A DNA stretch of 37,254 nt, taken from positions 2,739,877-2,777,130 of the forward strand of contig CP070778.1 of assembly GCA_020346245.1 (NCBI GenBank). The letters run 5' to 3'. The translations under genes were made by a program, and so were the position numbers. Source of the stretch: Flavobacteriaceae bacterium. GTDB taxonomy: Bacteria > Bacteroidota > Bacteroidia > Flavobacteriales > Flavobacteriaceae. Shown here piece after piece: positions 24,125-32,957 of this stretch; position 1 is the first letter of the stretch, and each line of letters begins with the position of its first letter. Under the pieces are notes generated by a model. That model was not told the DNA's origin and ran no database searches. It saw nothing but the letters and a program-made list of their open reading frames with translations.

Positions 24125-25480
24125 TTACAGGAGTTTCATCCCAACAGGGTCCCATTTTATTGCTTTATCTAAAAAATAACTATCATTACATGCCAAGGCA
24201 GGAGCCGCCGCCCGATAACCAAATACAGCATCTTCCGATACGGCTTTGCCACCTCTGATAGCATTAAACCAATTGCCAAAATGATCATAATGGGCACCTT
24301 GGTACCCGTCTTCTACTTCAAAAACAATTTCTTCTGGGGGGAGCATCTTTCTTCTGGAACTACTTACCCCGGTCTGCGAAGCTTTGGCCTGTAAAAAAGG
24401 GTCATTGTCAAATTGTTCATTGTTTCTTCTTAATATTACCTTTCGCCATTGAACATCCATTGAGCCCTCACTTCCAACAATCCTCAAATATGTTGTTCCC
24501 GAAGTACCATCTACAAAATTACAACGCAATGAAAGATTAAAAGCAGGATGTTCATCAGAGTCTGGATAATCAAATACCCCGAGAAGTACGTCCGGCACTT
24601 CCCTGCCGTCTTTCCAATAACGTAAACCTCCTGATGAATAAATTTGATTCGGGCCTTTTGATTGGGTTATAAAATGAAGGCTGGAAAAAAGATGCACAAA
24701 CAAGTCTCCTGACATCCCTGTTCCATAGTCCTTGTAATTTCTCCATCTAAAAAACCGTTTAGCATCGAAAGGTCGTTTATTTGTATTCATCAAAAAAGTA
24801 TCCCAATCTACTGTTTTTGGAGAAGCATCTTTTGGAATATTGTACTGCCAGGCCCCAGTAGGGCTTCTTCTTGCCCAAAAACCTTCTGCATAGTTGATAT
24901 CCCCAATTGCTCCCTGGGCCAGCAATTCTTTAGCCTTTTCATTTCCAAGCGAAGACATTCCCTGACTACCCACCTGGAATACCATACCGGTCTCATTCTG
25001 GGCTTTGATAACATCGGGCCCCTCGTCCAAAGAATGGACCATTGGTTTTTCACAGTATACATGTTTGCCTGCCCGCATGGCGTCTATTGAAATTTGCTTA
25101 TGCCAATGATCCGGGGTCCCGATGATAACCGCATCTACATCTTTCCTGGCCAATATTTCCTTGTATTGTTTGGTCGTAAACAGATCTTGACCCCATCTTT
25201 CCTTAGCCCTTTCTAAATGACCATCATATAGGTCGCATACGGCTACTAATTTAATTCCATCATGTTTTAAGGCAGTATAGGTGTCCTCCGATCCCATTCC
25301 TCCTGCCCCTATGAGCGCAATTTGAATATTGCTGTTTGCACTATATTTTTTTCTGCTTAAATAAGAAATATGAGATGCTTTTCCCGCGCCTATGATTGCC
25401 GGTGTACTTGCCAATGCCAATGTTCCGGCTCCTATATTCTTTAAAAACTGTTTCCTGGTCTGCGTGGTTTTTTTTGACAT
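24125..25480 (-). CDS. Gfo/Idh/MocA-family oxidoreductase with N-terminal export signal
   Basis: A 451-residue NAD(P)-dependent sugar oxidoreductase. Residues 1-35 look like a Tat-type leader (TRKQFLKNIGAGTLALA), although the twin Arg is Arg-Lys. The Rossmann motif ALIGAGGMG is at 55-63, and the dinucleotide-binding lysine motif CEKPMVHS at 143-150 (K145). The substrate domain follows, with GDLFVHLFSSLHF. Secreted members of this group in Bacteroidota oxidise C3 of glycosides. It is the first gene of a two-gene operon with the DUF1080 lipoprotein. An 18-bp perfect palindrome sits 6-23 bp upstream of the start and may be an operator. Confidence 0.92.
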   Translation of the reverse strand: MSKKTTQTRKQFLKNIGAGTLALASTPAIIGAGKASHISYLSRKKYSANSNIQIALIGAGGMGSEDTYTALKHDGIKLVAVCDLYDGHLERAKERWGQDLFTTKQYKEILARKDVDAVIIGTPDHWHKQISIDAMRAGKHVYCEKPMVHSLDEGPDVIKAQNETGMVFQVGSQGMSSLGNEKAKELLAQGAIGDINYAEGFWARRSPTGAWQYNIPKDASPKTVDWDTFLMNTNKRPFDAKRFFRWRNYKDYGTGMSGDLFVHLFSSLHFITQSKGPNQIYSSGGLRYWKDGREVPDVLLGVFDYPDSDEHPAFNLSLRCNFVDGTSGTTYLRIVGSEGSMDVQWRKVILRRNNEQFDNDPFLQAKASQTGVSSSRRKMLPPEEIVFEVEDGYQGAHYDHFGNWFNAIRGGKAVSEDAVFGYRAAAPALACNDSYFLDKAIKWDPVGMKLL

Positions 25481-25485
25481 AATTT

Positions 25486-25503
25486 TCCTTGATTAATCAA
25501 GGA
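25486..25503. promoter_or_regulatory. perfect 18-bp palindrome, candidate operator
   Basis: TCCTTGATTAATCAAGGA at 25486-25503 is self-complementary over all 18 bases. It lies just upstream of the Gfo/Idh/MocA start codon, where a repressor would block transcription or translation. It differs from the RTGAY-N4-RTCAY boxes. The minus strand also reads TATCCTTG (25505 to 25498), 5 of 6 against TAnnTTTG, so the palindrome may overlap the -7 element. Confidence 0.55.
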
Positions 25504-25628
25504 TAAATATATCTATTTATAATAGAATTGTTCAAGAAATAGTGATATAAACTAAAAAAAATGACCCTTTTGTTAATTCCTTTTGAAAAAATTAACGAAT
25601 CAATAGAATACTTCCGCTTTTAAAATTG

Positions 25629-25636
25629 TAAATTTG
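25629..25636 (+). promoter_or_regulatory. -7 element of the carotenoid operon
   Basis: TAAATTTG is an exact TAnnTTTG, 22 bp before the ATG of the MerR/CarH-like gene. No TTG lies 19-21 bp upstream. Immediately downstream is a GTTTA-AT-GTTTA direct repeat (25635-25646), a possible site for the operon's own regulator. Confidence 0.55.
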
Positions 25637-25657
25637 TTTAATGTTTAGATTCAATTA

Positions 25658-26554
25658 ATGAACAATGTAAAAAAATCTTTTAGTATCCGGGATTTGGAAA
25701 ACCTGTCCGGTATAAAGGCACATACCATAAGAATCTGGGAAAAAAGATATGGTTTATTGTCGCCTGAGCGAACCAGTACGAACATTAGGACTTACAGCCT
25801 GTCAAGTCTTCAAAAATTGTTGAATATTACCCTTCTATACAATAACGGATACAAAATTTCCAAGATTGCAAAACTAGAGGAAACAGAAATTCCGCTTGTC
25901 GTGAGAGAGATCGTTGCCAAAAGCAGCACTAAAAATCATGCAATCAATGCCTTTAAGCTATCCATGATTAATTTTGACCTCTCTTTATTCCAAAATACCT
26001 ATAACAGTTTGCTTGCGGAAAAATCATTCCGGGAAATATTTTGGGAGTACTTTATACCTTTATTGAATGAGCTTGGGTTGCTCTGGCAGACAGATACTAT
26101 TAGCCCAGCTCACGAGCATTTTATTACCAATTTGATTAAACAGAAGATTTACACAAGTACGGAGAAATTGCAGTTGATGGAGCCCACTAACCGTGATAAA
26201 GTTTTCGTACTTTTTCTGCCTGAAAATGAAATTCATGAAATTGGGCTGTTATTTATTAATTATGAAATTCTTTTACATGGTTACAAAACAATTTATTTGG
26301 GGCAGACCATGCCTTTGGAAAACCTTGTAGACTTGGAAAGTTATTATACCAATATACACTATGTGTCTTACTTCACTGTGGTGCCAAATAAAGATAGGTT
26401 AGGAAAATATATAGATGACTTTAATGAAATAATAAATAAGAGCAATTCCAAATTGTGGATTTTAGGCAGGCAGATTCAGCATATAAATAAAGAAAAACTT
26501 CCGCCACACATTCGTACCTTTGATTCAGTTGAACAATTGTCAAAAGCGTTATAA
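25658..26554 (+). CDS. CarH/LitR-like MerR-family regulator with B12-binding domain
   Basis: A 298-residue regulator. The MerR winged helix is at 8-75 (SIRDLENLSGIKAHTIRIWEKRYGLL). A helical cobalamin-cap domain at about 90-170 contains W143-x9-E153-H154, exactly the Wx9EH motif of CarH. A Rossmann-like B12-binding domain at about 180-298 has E191-I-H193-E-I-G196, the ExHxxG motif whose His ligates cobalt. All residues known to hold adenosylcobalamin in CarH are therefore present, so light-labile repression of the downstream crt genes is a strong prediction. It lies 21 nt upstream of crtI and is the first gene of the operon, so it is probably autoregulated. Confidence 0.9.
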   Translation: MNNVKKSFSIRDLENLSGIKAHTIRIWEKRYGLLSPERTSTNIRTYSLSSLQKLLNITLLYNNGYKISKIAKLEETEIPLVVREIVAKSSTKNHAINAFKLSMINFDLSLFQNTYNSLLAEKSFREIFWEYFIPLLNELGLLWQTDTISPAHEHFITNLIKQKIYTSTEKLQLMEPTNRDKVFVLFLPENEIHEIGLLFINYEILLHGYKTIYLGQTMPLENLVDLESYYTNIHYVSYFTVVPNKDRLGKYIDDFNEIINKSNSKLWILGRQIQHINKEKLPPHIRTFDSVEQLSKAL

Positions 26555-26575
26555 ATTTCTTTTAGCTTACAAACC

Positions 26576-28048
26576 ATGAATATCAACAAGAATAAAGTTG
26601 TAATCATTGGATCGGGGTTTTCATCACTTTCGGCTTCCTGTTATCTGGCCAAAAAAGGATTTAACGTCAGTCTTTTTGAAAAGAACGACACTGTTGGCGG
26701 AAGGGCCCGGCAACTTGCAAAAGATGGGTTTACCTTTGATATTGGCCCAAGTTGGTACTGGATGCCCGACATTTTTGATCGATTCTTTGCAGATTTTGGG
26801 AAACAAACTTCAGACTATTACCAATTAGATAAATTAAGTCCTGCTTATAAAATTTTCTTTGATGATGATATTATCACGATAGGAGACTGCATGGATAAAA
26901 TTTGTGAGGAATTTGAACGAATTGAAAAAGGCAGTTCCAGGCATCTTAAAAAATTTATGACCAAGGCCCAAAGAAATTATGATATTGCTATTAATGAAAT
27001 TGTCTATCGCCCCGGGCTTTCTCCTTTTGAGTTGGTCACAAAGGACACTATAATAAGAGTAGATCAATTCTTTAAAACAATTAGCCAGGAAGTTCGAAAA
27101 AATTTTAAAAACCCTAAGCTTGTTTCCACCCTGGAATTTCCGGTCTTATTTCTTGGAGCGAAGCCCAATAACACACCGGCATTCTATAGTTTTATGAATT
27201 TTGCAGATTTTGGCCTTGGCACCTGGCATCCCAGAGGAGGCATGTACCAGATAATTATTGCAATGCAAAGCTTAGCTCAGGAATTGGGTGTTACCATTCA
27301 TACAGATAGCACGGTAGACAAGATTGTCGTGGAGGACGGCAGGGCTACCGGGATTATTGTAAATTCTGAGACAATTGATGCGGATATGGTGTTAAGCGGG
27401 GCTGATTATCATCATACAGAAACCCTGTTGGATAAGGAGTACAGGCAATATTCCGAAAAATATTGGCAAAGAAAAACCTTTGCGCCTTCCTCACTGCTAT
27501 TCTTTGTTGGCTTTGACAAAAAATTGGATAATATTGAACATCATAATTTGTTTTTTGATACAGATTTCGGTGAACACGCCACTGAAATTTATGATGATCC
27601 AAAATGGCCATCCAGGCCTCTTTTTTACGCAAACTTCCCTTCTGTAACAGATAAAAGCATGGCACCGACTGACAATGAAACCGGTTTTTTCTTAATCCCA
27701 ATAGCCCCGGGATTAGAGGATACACCAGAACTCAGGGAGCAATACTTCGATATTATATTAAAAAGATTCGAGGAACGTACAGGGCAGCATGTAGAAAATA
27801 ATATTATATTTAAAAAATCTTTTTGTGTCAACGACTTTAAAGAGCAGTATAACTCATACAAGGGAAATGCTTATGGTATGGCCAATACATTATCGCAAAC
27901 AGCTTTTATGAGGCCTGGATTGAAGAGTAAAAAAGTTAACAATTTATTTTTCACTGGCCAATTAACTGTACCCGGGCCAGGAGTTCCGCCTTCTTTAATT
28001 TCAGGAAAATTAGTTTCTGAAATAATGGAGAAAAAAATTAATGGTTAG
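26576..28048 (+). CDS. crtI: phytoene desaturase
   Basis: A 490-residue FAD-dependent carotenoid desaturase that converts phytoene to lycopene. The N-terminal dinucleotide fold VVIIGSGFSSLSASCYLAKKGFNV is followed by the FEKNDTVGGRARQL block. DIGPSWYWMPDIF is typical of bacterial CrtI, and the C-terminal bacterial-type signature FFTGQLTVPGPGVPPSLISGK is complete. Length is normal. It lies between the CarH-like regulator and crtB (3-nt gap). Confidence 0.97.
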   Translation: MNINKNKVVIIGSGFSSLSASCYLAKKGFNVSLFEKNDTVGGRARQLAKDGFTFDIGPSWYWMPDIFDRFFADFGKQTSDYYQLDKLSPAYKIFFDDDIITIGDCMDKICEEFERIEKGSSRHLKKFMTKAQRNYDIAINEIVYRPGLSPFELVTKDTIIRVDQFFKTISQEVRKNFKNPKLVSTLEFPVLFLGAKPNNTPAFYSFMNFADFGLGTWHPRGGMYQIIIAMQSLAQELGVTIHTDSTVDKIVVEDGRATGIIVNSETIDADMVLSGADYHHTETLLDKEYRQYSEKYWQRKTFAPSSLLFFVGFDKKLDNIEHHNLFFDTDFGEHATEIYDDPKWPSRPLFYANFPSVTDKSMAPTDNETGFFLIPIAPGLEDTPELREQYFDIILKRFEERTGQHVENNIIFKKSFCVNDFKEQYNSYKGNAYGMANTLSQTAFMRPGLKSKKVNNLFFTGQLTVPGPGVPPSLISGKLVSEIMEKKING

Positions 28049-28051
28049 TAG

Positions 28052-28891
28052 ATGAAAGCAATTTTCGATCATATTTCCTTTGAATGCAGCAAAAATGTAA
28101 CCCAATCCTACAGTACATCATTTTCGCTCGCTACAAAGATGTTATCTTCCTCGATACGGAATGATATATACAACATATATGGTTTTGTTCGATGTGCAGA
28201 TGAAATAGTCGACGCCTTCCACGATTATGACAAAGAAACCTTATTCGATAATTTTGAAGAAGATTTTGAGAGGAGCTTGGTAGATAAGATCAGTCTTAAT
28301 CCTATATTAAATGCCTTTCAACACACGTACCATAAATACAAAATTCCGCATCATTTGGTTCATTCATTTATGAAAAGTATGAGAATGGATTTGAATAAGA
28401 GTGTCTACCATACCGAAGCTGAATTTAAAGAATACATTTATGGGTCTGCAGATGTAGTGGGCTTAATGTGTCTTCGCGTTTTTGTGAATGGCGATGATGA
28501 ACGATATGAATCCTTAAAAGATTCTGCTATGGCCTTAGGGTCTGCCTTTCAAAAGGTGAATTTTCTAAGAGACCTTAAGGCAGATTACGAGCATCTGAAC
28601 CGTTCCTATTTTCCTAATACGAACCTCCTGGAGCTGGATGAAGCGTCTAAACTGAGGATTGTTGAAGAAATAAAAGCAGATTTTAAAAGGGGATATGAAG
28701 GAATAGTTCAGCTTCCCAATGAAGCGAAATTTGGCGTTTATACAGCCTATAAATATTATTATAAGCTACTTCGAAAATTACAGAAAACGCCATCGATGGA
28801 AATTAAAAATGCCCGAATAAGGGTACCTAACTATCAAAAATTCGGACTTCTTGCCAAGTCCTACGTAAATTATAAACTGAACTTATATTAA
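28052..28891 (+). CDS. crtB: phytoene synthase
   Basis: A 279-residue squalene/phytoene synthase that condenses two geranylgeranyl diphosphates to phytoene. Both metal-binding aspartate motifs are present: D50-E-I-V-D54 in VRCADEIVD and R173-D-L-K-A-D178 in NFLRDLKAD, preceded by AFQKVN. Length is normal for CrtB. It is packed between crtI and crtZ with gaps of 3 and 1 nt, so translation is probably coupled. Confidence 0.97.
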   Translation: MKAIFDHISFECSKNVTQSYSTSFSLATKMLSSSIRNDIYNIYGFVRCADEIVDAFHDYDKETLFDNFEEDFERSLVDKISLNPILNAFQHTYHKYKIPHHLVHSFMKSMRMDLNKSVYHTEAEFKEYIYGSADVVGLMCLRVFVNGDDERYESLKDSAMALGSAFQKVNFLRDLKADYEHLNRSYFPNTNLLELDEASKLRIVEEIKADFKRGYEGIVQLPNEAKFGVYTAYKYYYKLLRKLQKTPSMEIKNARIRVPNYQKFGLLAKSYVNYKLNLY

Positions 28892-28892
28892 C

Positions 28893-29342
28893 ATGAAAAT
28901 TGTAATCTGGATCTTAATTTTCCTTGGTACATTTAGTTTTATGGAGTTTATGGCCTGGTTTACTCACAAGTACATAATGCATGGTTTTTTGTGGAGTTTA
29001 CATAGAGATCATCACAAAAAAGATCATGGTTCGTGGTTTGAACGCAACGATGCTTTCTTTATATTTTATGCAGTGGTTAGTATGACATTCTTTTACCTGG
29101 CATCCTATACCTCTTTTTGGTACGGCTGGCCATTAGGCTTCGGAATCATGGCGTATGGGGCAACTTACTTTTTGGTCCATGACATTTTTATCCACCAGCG
29201 ATTTAAAATGTTCAGAAATGCCAATAATTGGTATGCCCGAGGTGTGCGGCGGGCGCATAAAATGCACCATAAGCATATAGGGAAAGAAGATGGCGAGTGT
29301 TTTGGTATGCTGATCGTTCCTTTTAAGTATTTTAAGAAATAA
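28893..29342 (+). CDS. crtZ: beta-carotene hydroxylase
   Basis: A 149-residue membrane di-iron hydroxylase that adds the 3 and 3' hydroxyls of zeaxanthin. The histidine clusters are complete: HKYIMH (H25, H30), HRDHH (H37, H40, H41), HDIFIH (H96, H101) and HKMHHKH (H122, H125, H126, H128). There are about four membrane segments. It is the last gene of the crt operon. No lycopene cyclase follows, although its substrate is made by one; that gene must be elsewhere. Confidence 0.95.
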   Translation: MKIVIWILIFLGTFSFMEFMAWFTHKYIMHGFLWSLHRDHHKKDHGSWFERNDAFFIFYAVVSMTFFYLASYTSFWYGWPLGFGIMAYGATYFLVHDIFIHQRFKMFRNANNWYARGVRRAHKMHHKHIGKEDGECFGMLIVPFKYFKK

Positions 29343-29391
29343 ACTAGCTCTTAATTTGAGAGGATTCTAAAGTAATTAGGAAGTCTTGAAA

Positions 29392-29949
29392 TTATTTTAA
29401 CAGGCCGTCCAATAATTCATGAACACTTTCAGCGTTCCAATCTGCTGATCCGGATTCTGCTACCACAATACTTCCTTCTTTATCAATAATGAATGTGGTT
29501 GGCAAAGCTGCTGTGTATAGCGTTTTAGGAGTAAATCCGGATTCGAAATAAACCGGTAAATTGTAATTCTTCTTTATTAAGAAGTTAGACACCTCTTTCT
29601 CCTTATCCCTGGCGATGAACAAGAATGTTACCCTCTCCCCGTATGCGTCGTATAATAACTGTAAATCCGGCATTTCTGCAACACAAGGCGGACACCAGGT
29701 AGCCCAGAAATTTATAAATATGACGTCGCCTTTGTAATCCTGGAGATTCACCAATTTACCTTCTGAATTTATAAGTTTAAAATCATAATCCTCCAGGACC
29801 TTCTGGGTTCTCTCGGCAACAGCCTCTGGATTGTGTGATATTAACCTGTTAAGATATACTTTGGCATGAAAACCTATTGGTGTAAAAAAATAAAGCGCCA
29901 GCAATAGAATAATGGCAATATTAATTAGTTGTGTTTTTTTTAATTTCAC
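29392..29949 (-). CDS. TlpA-like membrane-anchored thiol-disulfide oxidoreductase
   Basis: A 185-residue protein with an N-terminal membrane anchor (about 8-27) and a periplasmic thioredoxin-like domain of the TlpA/ResA group. The active site is WCPPC with C86 and C89, and the cis-proline is in LPTTFIID. The start is a GTG; no ATG occurs before the anchor. It lies 2 nt downstream of a paralogue with a damaged active site, so the two are co-transcribed. Both have the same anchor pattern FFTPIGFHAKVYLNR / FVTPLGYHGKILLNR, which shows a tandem duplication. The likely role is reduction of periplasmic disulfides or cytochrome c maturation. Confidence 0.9.
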   Translation of the reverse strand: MKLKKTQLINIAIILLLALYFFTPIGFHAKVYLNRLISHNPEAVAERTQKVLEDYDFKLINSEGKLVNLQDYKGDVIFINFWATWCPPCVAEMPDLQLLYDAYGERVTFLFIARDKEKEVSNFLIKKNYNLPVYFESGFTPKTLYTAALPTTFIIDKEGSIVVAESGSADWNAESVHELLDGLLK

Positions 29950-29951
29950 TT

Positions 29952-30509
29952 CTATTCCGTTAGTTCATTTAACAGGTTATAAATTGTCTTATTATCCCAA
30001 TCGGCTATTCCTTCCTGCATTACCCTAATATAACCATTTTTATCAATTATATATGACGAAGGTGGCTCAAGAAGAGCCAGAGGGGTCTTCTCTCCAATAA
30101 TCAGATAGGTTACCGGGAAAGTAAATTTATTTTCCGTCATGAATGCCTCTACCGGGGGCCTTTCCTCATCTGTTATTATATAGAAATCGACCTTATTCTT
30201 ATAGCTGTCATACAGATTCTGTATACTTTTAAGTTCGGCCGCGCAGGGTAATCGCCATGAGGCCCAGAAGTTTATAAAAACAACATTACCCCTGGAATTT
30301 TCAAAATTAAAGAACTCCCAATTCGCATCTTTTAATTTCCAGTTGTAGTCCGTTATTCGTTTTTCTTCATCAACTTCAATTATGTCCGGACTAAAAGAAA
30401 ATATTCTGTTCAATAAAATTTTTCCATGATACCCCAGCGGAGTTACAAAAAAAGAAAGCACGAAAGCCAAGAGAAGCACATTTAGTAAGGTTTTCCTGCT
30501 TATTTTCAT
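29952..30509 (-). CDS. TlpA-like protein with degenerate active site
   Basis: A 185-residue paralogue of the next gene, with the same membrane anchor, length and fold. The active-site segment reads FINFWASWRLPCAAEL: the nucleophilic cysteine is Arg86, and only the second cysteine (C89) remains. It cannot perform normal dithiol-disulfide exchange, but a single-cysteine or structural role is possible. The reading frame is intact, so it is not a simple pseudogene. It precedes the intact paralogue by 2 nt, and the pair may act together. A terminator lies just upstream, at the end of the aconitase unit. Confidence 0.88.
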   Translation of the reverse strand: MKISRKTLLNVLLLAFVLSFFVTPLGYHGKILLNRIFSFSPDIIEVDEEKRITDYNWKLKDANWEFFNFENSRGNVVFINFWASWRLPCAAELKSIQNLYDSYKNKVDFYIITDEERPPVEAFMTENKFTFPVTYLIIGEKTPLALLEPPSSYIIDKNGYIRVMQEGIADWDNKTIYNLLNELTE

Positions 30510-30534
30510 AGTATTACGGACGGATAAAACTAAA

Positions 30535-30560
30535 TAACTCCCGAAAAATATCGGGAGTTA
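30535..30560 (-). terminator. rho-independent terminator of aconitase
   Basis: TAACTCCCGA/TCGGGAGTTA is a perfect 10-bp stem with a 6-nt loop, about 24 nt past the aconitase stop on the minus strand. It is followed by TTTAGTTTT. It separates the aconitase unit from the TlpA-like pair. Confidence 0.85.
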
Positions 30561-30583
30561 TATTACGTAACTTTAGCTGCAAT

Positions 30584-32851
30584 TTATACTGCATTTTCTT
30601 TCTTTATTACATTTAGAGCAGAGCCTTCGTGAAACCATTCTATCTGTTGAAGATTATAAGTGTGTTTAGCTTCGATTAAATCCTTTGTGCCATCTGCGTG
30701 CACTGCCTCAATAGTCAATGGTTTGTCTGGAGCAAATTCTTTAATATCAACAAAGTTAAAGGTGTCATCTTCCTGGATAAGGTCATAGTCACTTTCCCTG
30801 GTAAAGGTTAAGGCCAACATCCCCTGCTTTTTTAAATTGGTTTCATGAATACGTGCAAAAGACTTAACAAGGACCGCAGCAACGCCCAGATGTCTGGGTT
30901 GCATTGCAGCATGCTCACGCGAAGAACCTTCACCATAATTGTGATCACCAACTACAAGGGTCTTTATACCACTGGCTTTATACGCCCTCTGTGTATCTGG
31001 CACACCCCCATATTCTCCACTTAATTGGTTTTTTACAAAATTTGTTTTTTTATTAAAGGCATTTACAGCTCCTATCAAAGTATTGTTGGCAATATTATCA
31101 AGGTGTCCTCTGTATCTGAGCCATGGACCGGCCATTGAAATATGGTCGGTTGTACATTTACCAAATGCTTTAATAAGAAGCTTCATATTTTGAAGACTAT
31201 CCGCTGAAATAGGTTCAAAAGGTTCTAAAACCTGCAGTCTTTCGGAGTCTTTGGCTACGACAACTTCTACCCCACTGCCATCTTCATCAGGTGCCAGGTA
31301 ACCGGCATCCTCCACCTCAAAACCTTTCGGGGGTAATTCAATTCCCGCGGGTTCTTGTAGTTTAACTTCCTTTCCATCTTCATTTAGCAGTGTATCGTTC
31401 ATAGGGTCAAAATCTAACCTTCCGGAAAGTGCAATGGCAGCAACCATTTCGGGAGAACCTACAAAAGCATGGGTGTTTGGATTACCATCGGCTCTTTTAG
31501 AAAAATTTCGGTTAAAAGAATGTACAATGGTATTTTTCTCATCCCCTTTTAGATCACTTCTGTCCCATTGCCCAATGCAGGGGCCGCATGCATTGGTAAA
31601 TATAGTTGCCCCAAGGTTTTCAAATATCTGCAATAATCCGTCGCGTTCAGCAGTATATCTTATTTGTTCTGATCCCGGATTAATTCCAAAATCTGATTTG
31701 GGCTTTATGTTATTATCCACGGCTTGTTTTGCAATAGATGCTGCCCTTGTCAAATCCTCGTAGGACGAATTGGTACAGGACCCAATAAGGCCCCAGTCTA
31801 CCTGAATAGGCCAATCATTAGTCCTGGCTTTGGTTCCTAATTCACCAACGGGCGTTGCCAAATCTGGTGTAAAAGGACCATTTAGGTGTGGTCTCAACTC
31901 ATCTAAGTTTATTTCTATGAGTTCATCAAAGTACTTCTCCGGTTCTGCATAAACTTCTGCATCTGCCGTAAGATACTCCTTTACTTCGTTTGCTGCATCG
32001 GCGATATCACTTCTGTCCGTTGCACGAAGATATCGTTCCATTGAATCATCATAACCAAATGTAGATGTTGTAGCACCAATTTCTGCACCCATATTACAGA
32101 TTGTACCTTTACCCGTGCATGAAAGGTTCCTGGCGCCATCTCCAAAATATTCCACAATTGCACCAGTACCTCCTTTTACGGTTAGGATACCCGCCACTTT
32201 TAAGATTACATCTTTTGCTGAAGTCCAGCCTGAAATATTACCTGTAAGCTTAACACCAATTAATTTTGGAAACTTAAGTTCCCAGGCCATACCAGCCATA
32301 ACATCAACGGCATCCGCACCACCAACTCCAATTGCTAACATTCCCAGACCTCCTGCATTAACTGTGTGAGAGTCTGTTCCTATCATCATTCCACCGGGAA
32401 AAGCATAATTTTCCAATACTACCTGATGAATAATTCCGGCTCCGGGCTTCCAAAAACCTATTCCGTATTTATTTGAAACCGATTCCAGAAAGCTGAATAC
32501 CTCAGCACTTGTACTATTGGCAGTACTCAAATCAATCGCTGCCCCGCTTTTGGCCTGGATTAAATGATCACAATGAACCGTAGTAGGAACAGCAACTTTG
32601 GGTTTGCCAGCCTGCATAAATTGTAAAAGAGCCATCTGTGCCGTTGCATCCTGACAAGCTACTCTGTCAGGCGCAAAATCTACATAATCCTTACCTCGAC
32701 TAAAAGCTTTAGTTGGATTACCTTCCCAAAGATGGGCATATAATATTTTTTCGGATAGTGTTAATGGTCTTCCAACTATATCACGTGCCTTGTCAATACG
32801 TTCGGCTATATTAGCGTAGACCCCTTTAATCATATCAATATCAAATGCCAT
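30584..32851 (-). CDS. aconitate hydratase (mitochondrial-type aconitase)
   Basis: A 755-residue aconitase interconverting citrate and isocitrate in the TCA cycle, cytoplasmic. The three [4Fe-4S] ligands are C359 in GSCTNSS and C422/C425 in ACGPCIGQW, with the spacing of 63 and 3 residues seen in mitochondrial aconitase. [21 protein letters not shown] and the C-terminal swivel signature [15 protein letters not shown] are present. Length and order fit the ACO2-type enzyme of Bacteroidota rather than AcnA (about 890) or AcnB. It has its own promoter and a strong terminator. Confidence 0.97.
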   Translation of the reverse strand: MAFDIDMIKGVYANIAERIDKARDIVGRPLTLSEKILYAHLWEGNPTKAFSRGKDYVDFAPDRVACQDATAQMALLQFMQAGKPKVAVPTTVHCDHLIQAKSGAAIDLSTANSTSAEVFSFLESVSNKYGIGFWKPGAGIIHQVVLENYAFPGGMMIGTDSHTVNAGGLGMLAIGVGGADAVDVMAGMAWELKFPKLIGVKLTGNISGWTSAKDVILKVAGILTVKGGTGAIVEYFGDGARNLSCTGKGTICNMGAEIGATTSTFGYDDSMERYLRATDRSDIADAANEVKEYLTADAEVYAEPEKYFDELIEINLDELRPHLNGPFTPDLATPVGELGTKARTNDWPIQVDWGLIGSCTNSSYEDLTRAASIAKQAVDNNIKPKSDFGINPGSEQIRYTAERDGLLQIFENLGATIFTNACGPCIGQWDRSDLKGDEKNTIVHSFNRNFSKRADGNPNTHAFVGSPEMVAAIALSGRLDFDPMNDTLLNEDGKEVKLQEPAGIELPPKGFEVEDAGYLAPDEDGSGVEVVVAKDSERLQVLEPFEPISADSLQNMKLLIKAFGKCTTDHISMAGPWLRYRGHLDNIANNTLIGAVNAFNKKTNFVKNQLSGEYGGVPDTQRAYKASGIKTLVVGDHNYGEGSSREHAAMQPRHLGVAAVLVKSFARIHETNLKKQGMLALTFTRESDYDLIQEDDTFNFVDIKEFAPDKPLTIEAVHADGTKDLIEAKHTYNLQQIEWFHEGSALNVIKKENAV

Positions 32852-32882
32852 TACTTTGAGTTTTTCTGTTAAACGAATTCCG

Positions 32883-32913
32883 CAAAATTACTAAAATCGG
32901 TGGGGTATAGGAA
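32883..32913 (-). promoter_or_regulatory. promoter of aconitase
   Basis: An exact -7 element TAATTTTG is on the minus strand (32890 to 32883). TTC stands in place of TTG 20 bp upstream (32913 to 32911). The expected leader is about 26 nt. No palindrome box is found here. Confidence 0.6.
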
Positions 32914-32957
32914 ATTTTTAGAATAGGATTACCTATTAAATGTGTATAAAAAATGCT

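Noticed and set aside
29952..30509. TlpA-like gene as a pseudogene
   Set aside because: The frame, signal anchor, length and ribosome spacing are intact; only the active-site cysteine is altered.
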